A stretch of 64,000 nucleotides of DNA, from assembly GCA_045806525.1 (NCBI GenBank), contig JBJMJD010000087.1, positions 28,301 through 92,300 of the forward strand, in the 5' to 3' direction. The position numbers were made by a program, and so were the translations under genes. The notes beneath the pieces were generated by a model. That model did not search any database. It saw only the letters and a program-made list of their open reading frames with translations, and was not told the origin of the DNA. Numbering within the stretch: position 1 is the first letter of the stretch; each line of letters starts with the position of its first letter. Below are positions 33,781 to 42,112 of the stretch, piece by piece. This stretch comes from JAICYJ01 sp045806525 (GTDB taxonomy: Bacteria; Actinomycetota; Thermoleophilia; Gaiellales; JAICJC01).

Positions 33781-34971
33781 CTAGCGAGGGTTGCAGGCCC
33801 CCGTCAGCAGCGCGGCGATCTCGGCCTCGCCGTAGCCCAGATCGGCCAGCACCTCGGCGGCGTGCTCGCCCAGCCGCGGCGGCGGCAGCCGGCTGCCCGG
33901 CCGGTCACCGTCGTAACGGATCGGCGAGCGCACCAGCCCGATCTCGCCCGCCGCCGGATGCTGCACCCGCTCCACCATGTGCGCCGCCGGCCCCGCAAAC
34001 GTCTCCGGGATCGACAGCACCGGACCGCCGGGCACGTGCGCGCGCTCCAGCACCTCACTCCACTCAGCCACCGTGCGTTCTGCCAGCAGCTCCTGCAGCT
34101 GGGGCACCAGCACGTCGCGGCCCTCCACCCGACCCGCGTTGGTCTGCCAGCGCGGATCCGTCGCAAGGTCGCCGCGGCCGGCCTCGGCGCAGAAGCGGCG
34201 GAAGTGGTCATCCGTGCCGACCGCCAGGTTCACGTACCCGTCGGCCGCCCTGAAGGTCTCGTAGGGCACGATCGACGGGTGCGCGTTTCCCAGCCGCTTC
34301 GGCTCGATGCCGCTGATCAGCCAGTCGCCGGCCCGGTTCGCCAGCCACGCCACCTGCGCATCCAGCAGCGACACCTCGCAGCTCCGCCCCTGCCCGCTGT
34401 GCTCGCGCTCATGCAGCGCCGCCAGCACCGCCGAGCTCGCGAACAGCCCGGCCACGATGTCTGAGATGGCAACGGAGACCTTCATCGGCTCGCCGTCGGG
34501 CTCACCGGTGATGCTCATGATCCCACCCAGCCCCTGCATCAGGAAGTCGTACCCCGGCCGCTCCGCGTCCGGCCCGTCGGACGGGTACCCCGCGATCGTG
34601 CAGTGCACGGCCATCGGGTTCACGGTCCGCACCGCCTCCCAGTCAACCTCGTAGCGCAGCGCCGCCGCCGGCAGGAAGTTGTGCAGCAGCACGTCGCAGC
34701 GGCCGATCAGCCGTCGCACCACCTCACGGCCCGCGTCGTCGCGCAGGTCGATCGCGATCGACCGCTTGTTGCGGTTGACCTGCATGAAGTACGCGCTCTC
34801 GCCGCCCTCGAACGGCGGCCCCCAGCGGCGGCTGCCGTCGCCCTCGCCGGGGCGCTCGACCTTGACCACGTCGGCGCCAAGGTCGCCCAGCATCATCGTG
34901 CAGTAGGGGCCCGCCAGCACCTGCGTCAGGTCGAGGACGCGCAGGCCCGCCAGCGGGAGCGCGCCGCTCAG
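33781..34971 (-). CDS. CaiB/BaiF-family CoA-transferase (family III), CTG start
   Basis: 396 residues from CTG 34971. The conserved opening LPLAGLRVLDLTQVLAGPYC is encoded upstream of the first GTG (34920). No ATG, GTG or TTG lies between that GTG and the in-frame stop upstream, and CTG overlaps the stop of bcp as CTGA, like the ATGA couplings elsewhere. The rest is typical of formyl-CoA/alpha-methylacyl-CoA transferases: MMLGDLGADVVKVERPGEGD, NRNKRSIAIDLRD and GYDFLMQGLGGIMSITG, with the catalytic Asp in this last segment. It would exchange CoA between carboxylic acids. Immediately downstream of the tRNA-Leu. Confidence 0.85.
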   Translation of the reverse strand: MSGALPLAGLRVLDLTQVLAGPYCTMMLGDLGADVVKVERPGEGDGSRRWGPPFEGGESAYFMQVNRNKRSIAIDLRDDAGREVVRRLIGRCDVLLHNFLPAAALRYEVDWEAVRTVNPMAVHCTIAGYPSDGPDAERPGYDFLMQGLGGIMSITGEPDGEPMKVSVAISDIVAGLFASSAVLAALHEREHSGQGRSCEVSLLDAQVAWLANRAGDWLISGIEPKRLGNAHPSIVPYETFRAADGYVNLAVGTDDHFRRFCAEAGRGDLATDPRWQTNAGRVEGRDVLVPQLQELLAERTVAEWSEVLERAHVPGGPVLSIPETFAGPAAHMVERVQHPAAGEIGLVRSPIRYDGDRPGSRLPPPRLGEHAAEVLADLGYGEAEIAALLTGACNPR

Positions 34972-35447
34972 CTGGTCGCCCCGGCCGTCAGCTTCTCCAC
35001 CTCGGCCAGCGCCCAGGCGGTGTGCTCATCCGGCTTCACCCGGCGCTTGATCGCGGCCAAGTTGCCGTCGGCGTCGATCACGAAGGTCGAGCGCTCGATC
35101 CCCATCGACGTCCTGCCATAGTTCTTCTTCTCGACCCAGACGCCGTAGTCCTCGGCCATCGTGTGCTCGGTGTCGGCCAGCAGTGGGAACGGCAGCCCGT
35201 ACTTCTCCTTGAACCTGCGGTGCGACTCCGGGGACTGTGGGCTGACGCCGATCACCCTCGCGCCGATCCGCCCGAACTCCGCCCAGCTATCGCGGATGCT
35301 GCAGGCCTGGCGCGTGCAGCCGGGCGTGTCGTCCTTGGGATAGAAGTAGACGACCACCGGCCGGCCCTTGAGATCGCCGAGCGACACCGTCTCATCGGTG
35401 TCTGACTGCAGTGAGAACGGCGGAGCCGGCCGGCCAACCTCGAGCAT
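34968..35447 (-). CDS. bcp: Thioredoxin-dependent peroxiredoxin, Bcp/PrxQ type
   Basis: 159 residues from ATG 35447 behind AAGGAG. The active-site segment YFYPKDDTPGCTRQACSIRD has the peroxidatic Cys and a second Cys five residues later, the PrxQ arrangement. The LLADTEHTMAEDYGVW and STFVIDADG segments are typical. Detoxifies hydroperoxides in the cytoplasm. Translationally coupled to the CoA-transferase gene, an uncommon partner. Confidence 0.95.
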   Translation of the reverse strand: MLEVGRPAPPFSLQSDTDETVSLGDLKGRPVVVYFYPKDDTPGCTRQACSIRDSWAEFGRIGARVIGVSPQSPESHRRFKEKYGLPFPLLADTEHTMAEDYGVWVEKKNYGRTSMGIERSTFVIDADGNLAAIKRRVKPDEHTAWALAEVEKLTAGATS

Positions 35448-35529
35448 CGTTACTCCTTGGAACGGGTGCGTTTGCTGGGCCGTACTGTAGTCGGGGGTGG
35501 GGGGCAAATCCGCCTGATAGCGTGGCGCC

Positions 35530-35889
35530 ATGCCCGAGGTGCACATGGTGGTGGGGACGCTCCTGATCGTGACCAACGCGATCGTGGGCATCTGGGGGTT
35601 GATCGCCTACCGCCGCGACCGGCCCCCCGCCGGCATCTACATGCAGCTGCTGGCGCTCTCGCAGACGATGGTGATCGCGCAGGCAACGCTTGGCCTGATC
35701 CTGCTCTCCGACGGCTACCGCCCCGGCGACAAGCTGCACTTCGCCTACGGGTTGCTACCGCTGCTCGCGATCGCCTACCCCTATGCTTTGCGGGGTGAGG
35801 ACGGACGCAAGAACCTGCTCTACTTCGCGGCCGGCGCCACCGTGGTGGCGGCGCTGGGAGTGCGCGCCTACATGACGGGGCCGTCCTGA
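35530..35889 (+). CDS. Small membrane protein of unknown function
   Basis: 119 residues, four hydrophobic segments (about 5-24, 40-60, 75-90, 96-113). The segment SQTMVIAQATLGLILL and LHFAYGLLPLLAIAYPYALR are compact but no family was recognised. It is coupled to the next gene by TGATG and divergent from bcp. Confidence 0.6.
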   Translation: MPEVHMVVGTLLIVTNAIVGIWGLIAYRRDRPPAGIYMQLLALSQTMVIAQATLGLILLSDGYRPGDKLHFAYGLLPLLAIAYPYALRGEDGRKNLLYFAAGATVVAALGVRAYMTGPS

Positions 35890-36266
35890 TGGATCGCGAC
35901 AACCTGCGCGGGTTTGCCATCGTAATCGCGATCGCGGTGGTGGCAACGGTGTTCTTTCAGGTGTCGTCGGCCATCTTCAGCGCGATCCTGGGCGCGATCA
36001 GCCTGATCTTCATCTGCCTCCTGTGGTACTTCGGCTACGGCTGGTACCACCGCAACCGGATGGCGATCTCGTTGATGCCCGACCGCCAGCGCAACATCCT
36101 CTACCTCGGGCTGGGCGCGGTCACCGTGTCGGCCGCGCTCTACTCGCTGGCGCAGTTCCAGCTGATCGACCTGGGCGCATTCTCGGTGCCGGTGCTGGCG
36201 GCGTTCTTCGGCGGGCTGTTCGCCATGTACTACGCCTGGAACGAGTCGAAGCGCTACTACCTGTAA
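35889..36266 (+). CDS. Membrane protein of unknown function
   Basis: 125 residues, four hydrophobic stretches (about 8-27, 30-48, 72-90, 96-115) with a basic loop YHRNRMAISLMPDRQR between the second and third. Overlaps the preceding small membrane gene by one base, so the two proteins are made together and may form one complex. No family recognised. Confidence 0.65.
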   Translation: MDRDNLRGFAIVIAIAVVATVFFQVSSAIFSAILGAISLIFICLLWYFGYGWYHRNRMAISLMPDRQRNILYLGLGAVTVSAALYSLAQFQLIDLGAFSVPVLAAFFGGLFAMYYAWNESKRYYL

Positions 36267-36458
36267 GGCGTCAATCCCCGCCCCTGGGCCTGGGACATCG
36301 CGCATGCGGCCGGGGACGTGCTGCCCTCGCCGTCGAGATCGTTGAGCGCGGCGAGCCCGACGCACTGGTACGGCTACGACCACGGCTACTGCCTCCTGTT
36401 CTGCCTCCAAAGGCGGCCGCGCTTGCCACAGCGTTCCACTGGATATATCATACGCGCT

Positions 36459-36812
36459 ATGAGCCGCGTCAATGCGACCGCCGATCTGGTCTGGGCAATC
36501 TCGCTCGTCACCGCGGTTGTGGGAGGAGCGGTGCTCGGGTTCGTCCGTGCCTGGTGGTGCGCGCTACTCGGTGCCCTGCTTCCGGTCATCCTGGTTGTGG
36601 TCGCGCAGTTCGTTTCAAACGACACGCTTCCCGGCACAGAGGATCTGTCGTGGCGGATCGTTCTCGTAGTGATCGCCGTGGAGGCGGCGGTGCTCTTCTT
36701 CGGCTTCTTCGCCATCGGGGCGGTGCTACGCGTGCTGGTCGACTTCGTGCGTCGCCGGATCCCTCGCAAGCCCTCCATCAACAGCCGACGCACCTTGACT
36801 CCACGGCGCTGA
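36459..36812 (+). CDS. Small membrane protein with basic tail
   Basis: 117 residues from ATG 36459: three hydrophobic segments (about 8-30, 33-50, 67-92) and a strongly basic C-terminus (FVRRRIPRKPSINSRRTLTPRR). The 190 bases before it have no supported gene. Function unknown. Confidence 0.55.
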   Translation: MSRVNATADLVWAISLVTAVVGGAVLGFVRAWWCALLGALLPVILVVVAQFVSNDTLPGTEDLSWRIVLVVIAVEAAVLFFGFFAIGAVLRVLVDFVRRRIPRKPSINSRRTLTPRR

Positions 36813-36863
36813 CCTGCGAGCCCAGTCCCGGCAGCGTGCCCCCTGGTCCGGGCACAATGCGGC

Positions 36864-38762
36864 ATGGCCACCGACGCGTCCGACGGCACCAGACCGTTCT
36901 CGGGCAAGACCGCCTGGGCGCGCAACCTGGAGACGCCGCTTCGTGAGTTCATAGGCACCGAGACCGGCAGCGCCGGCGTGCTGCTGGCGGCCACGATCGC
37001 AGCGCTGCTCTGGATCAACGTCGACTCGTCGTCGTACCGAAGCGTCTGGGAGACAGACCTGGCCGTGCGGCTGGGCGACCACTCGATCAACCTCGACCTG
37101 CGCGGATGGTTGAACAGCGGGCTGATGACTTTGTTCTTCTTCGTGGTCGGCCTGGAGGCCCGCCGCGAGTTCGACATGGGGGAGCTGCGGCAACGGCGGA
37201 GGGTGGCGCTGCCCGTGCTGGCAGGCATCGGCGGCATGGTCGTGCCGGTGCTGATCTACCTGGCCTTCAACGCCGGGTCATCGACCGCCCACGGCTGGGG
37301 GACGGCGATGTCGACGGACACGGCGTTCGCCCTGGGACTGCTGGCGCTGGTCGGGCCGCGCTTTCCCGACCGTCTGCGGGTCTTTCTGCTGACTGTGGCG
37401 ATCATCGATGACGTGATCGCGCTGACCGTGATCGCCCTCGTGTACAGCGGCCACATCGTCGTCGGCCCGCTGCTCGTCGCACTGGCGGTGCTCACCCTGG
37501 TTCTGGTGATGCGCTCCCTCGGGGTGCGTTACGGCCTGCCCTACGCCCTGCTCGGAGTGGCGGCCTGGCTTGCGGTCGAGAGCTCGGGAATCGACCCGAT
37601 CGTGGTCGGGTTGGTGCTGGGCCTGCTGGTGTACGCGTCACCCGCCGCGCGCGGCGACCTGGAGCGCGCCACCGACCTGTTTCGCGCCTTCCGCGAGCAG
37701 CCCACGCCCGAGCTGGCGCGGACCGCCCAGTCGGGCGTCCGCACGGCCATCTCCCCCAACGTGCGGCTGCAGGGCGTGTTTCACCCCTGGACGAGCTACG
37801 TGATAGTGCCGCTGTTCGCCCTGGCGAACGCCGGGATCGAGATCAACGGCCCGTTCCTCTCGCGTGCGTTCACCTCGACCGTCACGCTCGGCATCCTGAT
37901 CGGATATGTGGTGGGCAAGCCGATCGGCGTCGCCGGCACCGCGTGGCTGGTCACCGTTTTCAGCCGCGGCCGGCTGCGTCCGCCGGTCGGATGGGCGGCC
38001 GTCGTTGGCGGGGGCGCGATCGCCGGCATTGGATTCACCGTGTCGATCCTGATCGCCACCCTGGCGTTCAGCGGCGACCGGCTGGAGGAGGCCAAGCTGG
38101 GTGTGCTCAGCGCTGCGGTTGTGTCCTCGCTGTTCGCGTGGGTGCTGTTTCGCGCTACCGCGCGGCTCCCCTTGGGCCTGCGTGTGCAGGCGTTGCTAGG
38201 ATCGTCGGAGGCGATCGTCGACCTGGCAGCCCCCGTGGACGACGAGCGCGACCACATCCGCGGGCCCGCCGACGCGCCTGTCACCGTCGTTGAGTACGGC
38301 GACTTCGAGTGCCCGTACTGCGGCCAGGCGGAGGCGGTGATGCGCGATCTGCTCGCGGACCACGGCGACGTGCGCTACGTCTGGCGGCACCTGCCCCTGA
38401 ACGACGTCCACCCGAACGCCCAGCTCGCGGCCGAGGCGGCGGAGGCGGCGGGCGACCAGGGCTCGTTCTGGGAGATGCACGACCTGCTGCTGTCCAATCA
38501 GGGCGCTCAGCGGCCGGGCGACCTGGTGGGCTATGCCGAGCAGCTCGGTCTCGACGTCGACCGCTTCCGCGACCACATGCGCCGCGGCGCCGGCGTGGAG
38601 CGGATCGATCAGGACGTCGACTCGGCGGACATGAGCGGCGTGTCCGGCACGCCGACGTTCTTCATCAACGGCCGCCGCCACAACGGTGCCTACGATCTGC
38701 CAACGCTGTCCGCAGAAGTCAGGGTCGCCCGCGCGCGGACGCTGGTGGCGCCGGCCCGCTAG
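36864..38762 (+). CDS. nhaA: Na+/H+ antiporter NhaA fused to a DsbA-like thioredoxin domain
   Basis: 632 residues. Residues about 20-400 are an NhaA antiporter: TPLREFIGTETGSAGVLLAATIA, FFFVVGLEARREF, the conserved Asp pair in VAIIDDVIALTVIALVYSG (the two Asp that carry H+/Na+), and the TM10-12 region GKPIGVAGTAWLVTVFS. Residues about 430-632 are DsbA-like with CPYC in VVEYGDFECPYCGQAEAVM and the cis-Pro loop GVSGTPTFFING. The fusion is known in actinobacteria; the C-terminal domain may sense or reduce extracytoplasmic thiols. It exchanges Na+ for H+ across the inner membrane. Confidence 0.93.
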   Translation: MATDASDGTRPFSGKTAWARNLETPLREFIGTETGSAGVLLAATIAALLWINVDSSSYRSVWETDLAVRLGDHSINLDLRGWLNSGLMTLFFFVVGLEARREFDMGELRQRRRVALPVLAGIGGMVVPVLIYLAFNAGSSTAHGWGTAMSTDTAFALGLLALVGPRFPDRLRVFLLTVAIIDDVIALTVIALVYSGHIVVGPLLVALAVLTLVLVMRSLGVRYGLPYALLGVAAWLAVESSGIDPIVVGLVLGLLVYASPAARGDLERATDLFRAFREQPTPELARTAQSGVRTAISPNVRLQGVFHPWTSYVIVPLFALANAGIEINGPFLSRAFTSTVTLGILIGYVVGKPIGVAGTAWLVTVFSRGRLRPPVGWAAVVGGGAIAGIGFTVSILIATLAFSGDRLEEAKLGVLSAAVVSSLFAWVLFRATARLPLGLRVQALLGSSEAIVDLAAPVDDERDHIRGPADAPVTVVEYGDFECPYCGQAEAVMRDLLADHGDVRYVWRHLPLNDVHPNAQLAAEAAEAAGDQGSFWEMHDLLLSNQGAQRPGDLVGYAEQLGLDVDRFRDHMRRGAGVERIDQDVDSADMSGVSGTPTFFINGRRHNGAYDLPTLSAEVRVARARTLVAPAR

Positions 38763-38778
38763 TCGTTGACCCGCATGC

Positions 38779-39531
38779 TCAGGCGTCGACCGGCGTCGCA
38801 GCAGCGGCCGCACCGAGCGTGGCCAGCACCTCGCGGACGTCGCCAGAGCGACACGTGAAGATGGGCGTGTCGCGCTCCGTGTAGCGGCTGGCCTCGGTCT
38901 CGCGCAGCGTCATCATCAGATCCAGGAAGTCGCCCACGAAGTCGGTCTCGAACGCCACCACGAACTCCTGGTCGTCGATCCCGAACGAGTAGGTGGTGTT
39001 GATCTTCACGGTCGGGAACTTGTGACCGGTCGCGATGTGCTCGTTCATGATCCCCTGCCGCGTCGGCTTCGACAGCTGGTACCAGGCCCGCGTCTTCACC
39101 ATCGGGTAGATCAGGAGGTACCTGGAGTCGGGGTTCCACATGATCCGCCCGCGCTTGTGCATGGAGCGGCCCTCGCCCTTCACGTACTGCGAGCGGCGCG
39201 TCATCGACAGGTAGGCATACGGCGTCTCGAGGTGAGCGCCCAGCGCCGTTCCGAGCAGAGCGGTGCCCAGCTCCTGGAAGTCCTCGAGCCGCTCGGACAC
39301 CTTCCACAGCATCACGTCGGCGTCGGCGCGCAGGCCGACCATCGTGTAGGCCCGGATCGGAAACCGCTCGCCGTACTCCTCGACCACCGCCGCGAACTCG
39401 CCCAGCGCCGCCTCGCGCTCGGCCGCGGGCAGCAGCCGGAAGCCGCGATCGAGCTTGTAGAACGAGAAGTGCACGAACTGCCGGTCCTCACCGGACGAGT
39501 TGTTCGGAGCCTCTCCATTGGCCTCGCTCAT
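38779..39531 (-). CDS. hemQ: Coproheme decarboxylase HemQ (chlorite-dismutase family)
   Basis: 250 residues from ATG 39531. The family core is VHFSFYKLDRGFRLLP, the catalytic Tyr in SRYLLIYPMVKTRAWYQLS, and the proximal His in MNEHIATGHKFPTVKINTTYSFG. Length and motifs fit the HemQ (pentameric, coproheme-binding) group rather than true chlorite dismutases. It converts coproheme III to haem b in the Gram-positive coproporphyrin-dependent pathway. The only haem-synthesis gene in the window, convergent with the NhaA fusion. Confidence 0.93.
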   Translation of the reverse strand: MSEANGEAPNNSSGEDRQFVHFSFYKLDRGFRLLPAAEREAALGEFAAVVEEYGERFPIRAYTMVGLRADADVMLWKVSERLEDFQELGTALLGTALGAHLETPYAYLSMTRRSQYVKGEGRSMHKRGRIMWNPDSRYLLIYPMVKTRAWYQLSKPTRQGIMNEHIATGHKFPTVKINTTYSFGIDDQEFVVAFETDFVGDFLDLMMTLRETEASRYTERDTPIFTCRSGDVREVLATLGAAAAATPVDA

Positions 39532-39629
39532 GGTTCGATGGTAGCAGTGGGATGCCGTTGCCAGGCCGTCACAGCTTCGGCACGGGAGCGGTCTGGTTCC
39601 GTGACGGCCACCCCGCCTAGCGTGGGCGC

Positions 39630-39953
39630 ATGGATCGCTCCCGAGGCCAGGCAAGCATCGAGACGGCGCTGCTGCTGCCGGCGCTGCTGGCCCTGACGCT
39701 GGCCTGCTGGCAGGCGCTGCTGGTGGGCTGGACGGCGATCTCGGCCGAGCACGCGGCCCGTGCCGCCGCCCGCGCCCGACTGGTCGGGGCGGCGATACAG
39801 CCGGCTGCCGAGGGCGCGCTGCCCGGCGCAATGCGCGGCGGCCTGCAGGTGAGCACCTCCGATGGCACCATCTCGGTGCGCGTGGCCGTGCCGCGCGTGA
39901 TCCCGGGCTTCTCGCTGTGGCTCACGGCCGGCGCGCCTGCGGTCGACCAGTGA
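39630..39953 (+). CDS. TadE-like pilus/secretion minor subunit
   Basis: 107 residues with the TadE pattern: a short cytoplasmic start GQASIETALLLPALLALTLACWQALL (E at +5 of the hydrophobic segment, typical of Flp-pilin-like TadE), then a short periplasmic domain. First of three genes in a cassette; its stop overlaps the next GTG (GTGA). Confidence 0.75.
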   Translation: MDRSRGQASIETALLLPALLALTLACWQALLVGWTAISAEHAARAAARARLVGAAIQPAAEGALPGAMRGGLQVSTSDGTISVRVAVPRVIPGFSLWLTAGAPAVDQ

Positions 39954-40246
39954 GACGGCGGTCAGGACAGGCCAGCGTGGAGATGATCGGCTGCGCCGTG
40001 CTGCTGGCGGTGGCGACTGTCGCGGTGCTGGAGGCGCTCACGATCGTACGCGCTCGCATAACCGCCGAGCGCGTCGCCGACCAGGCGGCTGTGCTGGTGG
40101 GCGAGGGCCGTCCGCTGCCGGCGTCATTGCGCGCCGCTGCCCGAATCGAGCGGCGCGGCGACCGCGTGGTGGTGACGGTGCCGCTGCCGGTTCGCCTGCC
40201 GGCGTTGCCCGCCGCGGCCGTGGTGACCACAACGGTGCCCCGGTGA
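39950..40246 (+). CDS. Second TadE-like small membrane protein
   Basis: 98 residues from GTG 39950, overlapping the first TadE gene by GTGA. Same layout: SGQASVEMIGCAVLLAVATVAVLEAL then RARITAERVADQAAVLVGEGR and a basic beta-rich tail. Shorter and more hydrophilic after the helix than a typical TadE. Confidence 0.65.
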   Translation: MRRRSGQASVEMIGCAVLLAVATVAVLEALTIVRARITAERVADQAAVLVGEGRPLPASLRAAARIERRGDRVVVTVPLPVRLPALPAAAVVTTTVPR

Positions 40247-42069
40247 GCGAGCGCGGCCAGGTCTCGGTGATGGCCTGTGCGCTGGTGCTGCTGTTGGTCG
40301 TGGCAGGGTTTCTGCTCGGCACCCTCGGCGGCATCGACAGCGCCGGAGCGAACGCCCAGCGCGCGGCCGACATGGCCGCTCTCGCCGCCGGTAGGGAGCT
40401 GTCCGGCGATCCGGCCCTGACGGCCGACGGCCTGCGGGCCGGCGCCGACGATGCCGCCCGTGAAAACGGCGGACGGCTGCTCTCGCTGACCCGGCTGACC
40501 GACGACGGGCTGCCCAGCGGCGTCGAGGTGTCGGTCGCCGTGGACGGCGAGCACACCGTGCGGGCGCAGTCGCGCGTCCGAGTCGAGTTCACGGCGACCG
40601 AGCCGACCGGCTCGTTCCGGCCGGTCGACCTGCACGGCCTGGTCGGCCGCGCGGCCGTGGTGGCGGCGGCCGCTGCTCAGGTCGGATGGCCCTACGTCTG
40701 GGGCGGCGAGAGCCGTGCCGAGGGCGGCTTTGACTGCAGCGGCCTGGTCGATTACGCCTTCACCGCGGCCGGTGCATCGCTGCCGGGGCGGCCCACGGCC
40801 GCCGACCTGTGGCGGATGGGCCGGCCGGTCTCCGCTACAGCGCTTGAGCCCGGCGACCTGGTGTTCGTCGGCACGGCCGACGGCGCTCCGCACCACGTCG
40901 GCATCTACGTGGGCAACGGCACCGTGCTCTCGGCTCCGCACACCGGCGCGCGGGTCGGCTACTCGCCGCTCGCCTACGGCGGTTGGGATGGCTACGCGAG
41001 CCTGATGCCGGCCGGGCCGGCGCCGCTCGACGATCCCGTCTCGGCTGCCGCGCGCCGCGGCGGCGTCCCCGGTCACGTGCTTGCAGCGGAGCTGCGCATG
41101 GGCCTGGCGAGCGACCCGGACGAGGCCGCCGCTGCGCTGGCTCGCGCCCAGGCGGCGCACCCCGGCTCGCTCCAGGAGGCGCTGGCAGCGCAGCTGGGAA
41201 GCGCATCCGCGGCGGCGCTCGTTCTGCGCGACGGCGGTGGTGCCGGCGTCGGCCTGTCCGGTGCCGTGAGGCTGGTGCCGGTGCGGGGCGGCGCGGAGGC
41301 TGAAGGCGGCGATGCGCCGCTTCCCGCAGCGCCCGCGCAGTCGCCGGGCGGCCGGGGCGCCGGCCCGCCGGGGGCCGGTTCGTCCTGGAGCGACCTCGGT
41401 ACCGCGCTCGACGCCGGCGGCCACACTGCCGAGCAGCTGGGCGAGCGCGGCCGCGCGGTGCCGCTGCAGGCGGCGGCAGCGCTCCAGCACCTGTCCCGTT
41501 TCGGGCTCACCGCACTGGGCGGACTGCTGCCCGATCCGGACTGGCGCGACGCCGTCAACCTGGCCGGTTCTAGCTGGGACACGTACAGCGCCGTCCGCGA
41601 CGCGACGGCAACGGCTGCCGCCGGCGGCCTCGAGCTGAGCGGGGTCGGCCTCTGGGCGGCGCGGTTCAGCGTGCTGGGCGGCGCGCTCTCGACGGGGCTG
41701 TTCGCGGCCCAGGCGTACTCCGCGCGCCGCCGCCGTGACCGCGTCGGGTACGGGCTGATGGCGGTCGGTAGTGCCGCGACCACCGTTGGGCTGATCACGG
41801 CGGGCGGATCGCTGCTGGCGATCGGTGCGACCACCTCCGTGGTGCCGCCGGTGGGGCTGACGCTGATCGCGCTGGGCGCGGGCATCTGCGTCACGGGCTA
41901 CCTCGTGCGCCATCCGGAGTGGTGCCGCAGCGCGGTGCGGATCGGCGCGAGGGGGCTGGATCTTGCCTGGCGGGCGCAGACCGCCCAGGTGCGGGCGATC
42001 GCCTCCGTGGCCTCGGGCGCGGCCGACCGGGCGCGATCGCTGGCGGGCTCGATCCCGACCCCCTGGTAG
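40243..42069 (+). CDS. TadG-like N-terminus fused to NlpC/P60 peptidase and a hydrophobic C-terminus
   Basis: 608 residues, overlapping the second TadE gene by GTGA. Residues about 1-40 are TadG-like (RGQVSVMACALVLLLVVAGFLLG, AQRAADMAALAAGREL). Residues about 133-250 are an NlpC/P60 domain with Cys165 in GGFDCSGLVDYAF and His218 in APHHVGIYVGNG, the catalytic pair of gamma-D-glutamyl-diaminopimelate endopeptidases. Residues about 300-470 are Ala/Gly-rich low complexity. Residues about 470-580 are hydrophobic Gly-rich hairpins (LGGALSTGLFAAQAY, SVVPPVGLTLIALGAGICVTG) like those in some exported polymorphic-toxin or WXG-type proteins. The combination is unusual; a cell-wall hydrolase delivered by or anchored through a Tad-like system is the simplest reading. 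Confidence 0.75.
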   Translation: MSERGQVSVMACALVLLLVVAGFLLGTLGGIDSAGANAQRAADMAALAAGRELSGDPALTADGLRAGADDAARENGGRLLSLTRLTDDGLPSGVEVSVAVDGEHTVRAQSRVRVEFTATEPTGSFRPVDLHGLVGRAAVVAAAAAQVGWPYVWGGESRAEGGFDCSGLVDYAFTAAGASLPGRPTAADLWRMGRPVSATALEPGDLVFVGTADGAPHHVGIYVGNGTVLSAPHTGARVGYSPLAYGGWDGYASLMPAGPAPLDDPVSAAARRGGVPGHVLAAELRMGLASDPDEAAAALARAQAAHPGSLQEALAAQLGSASAAALVLRDGGGAGVGLSGAVRLVPVRGGAEAEGGDAPLPAAPAQSPGGRGAGPPGAGSSWSDLGTALDAGGHTAEQLGERGRAVPLQAAAALQHLSRFGLTALGGLLPDPDWRDAVNLAGSSWDTYSAVRDATATAAAGGLELSGVGLWAARFSVLGGALSTGLFAAQAYSARRRRDRVGYGLMAVGSAATTVGLITAGGSLLAIGATTSVVPPVGLTLIALGAGICVTGYLVRHPEWCRSAVRIGARGLDLAWRAQTAQVRAIASVASGAADRARSLAGSIPTPW

Positions 42070-42112
42070 CGGGCACGATGGCGTTGATGGGCACGGCTAC
42101 GATCAGGGCAGG

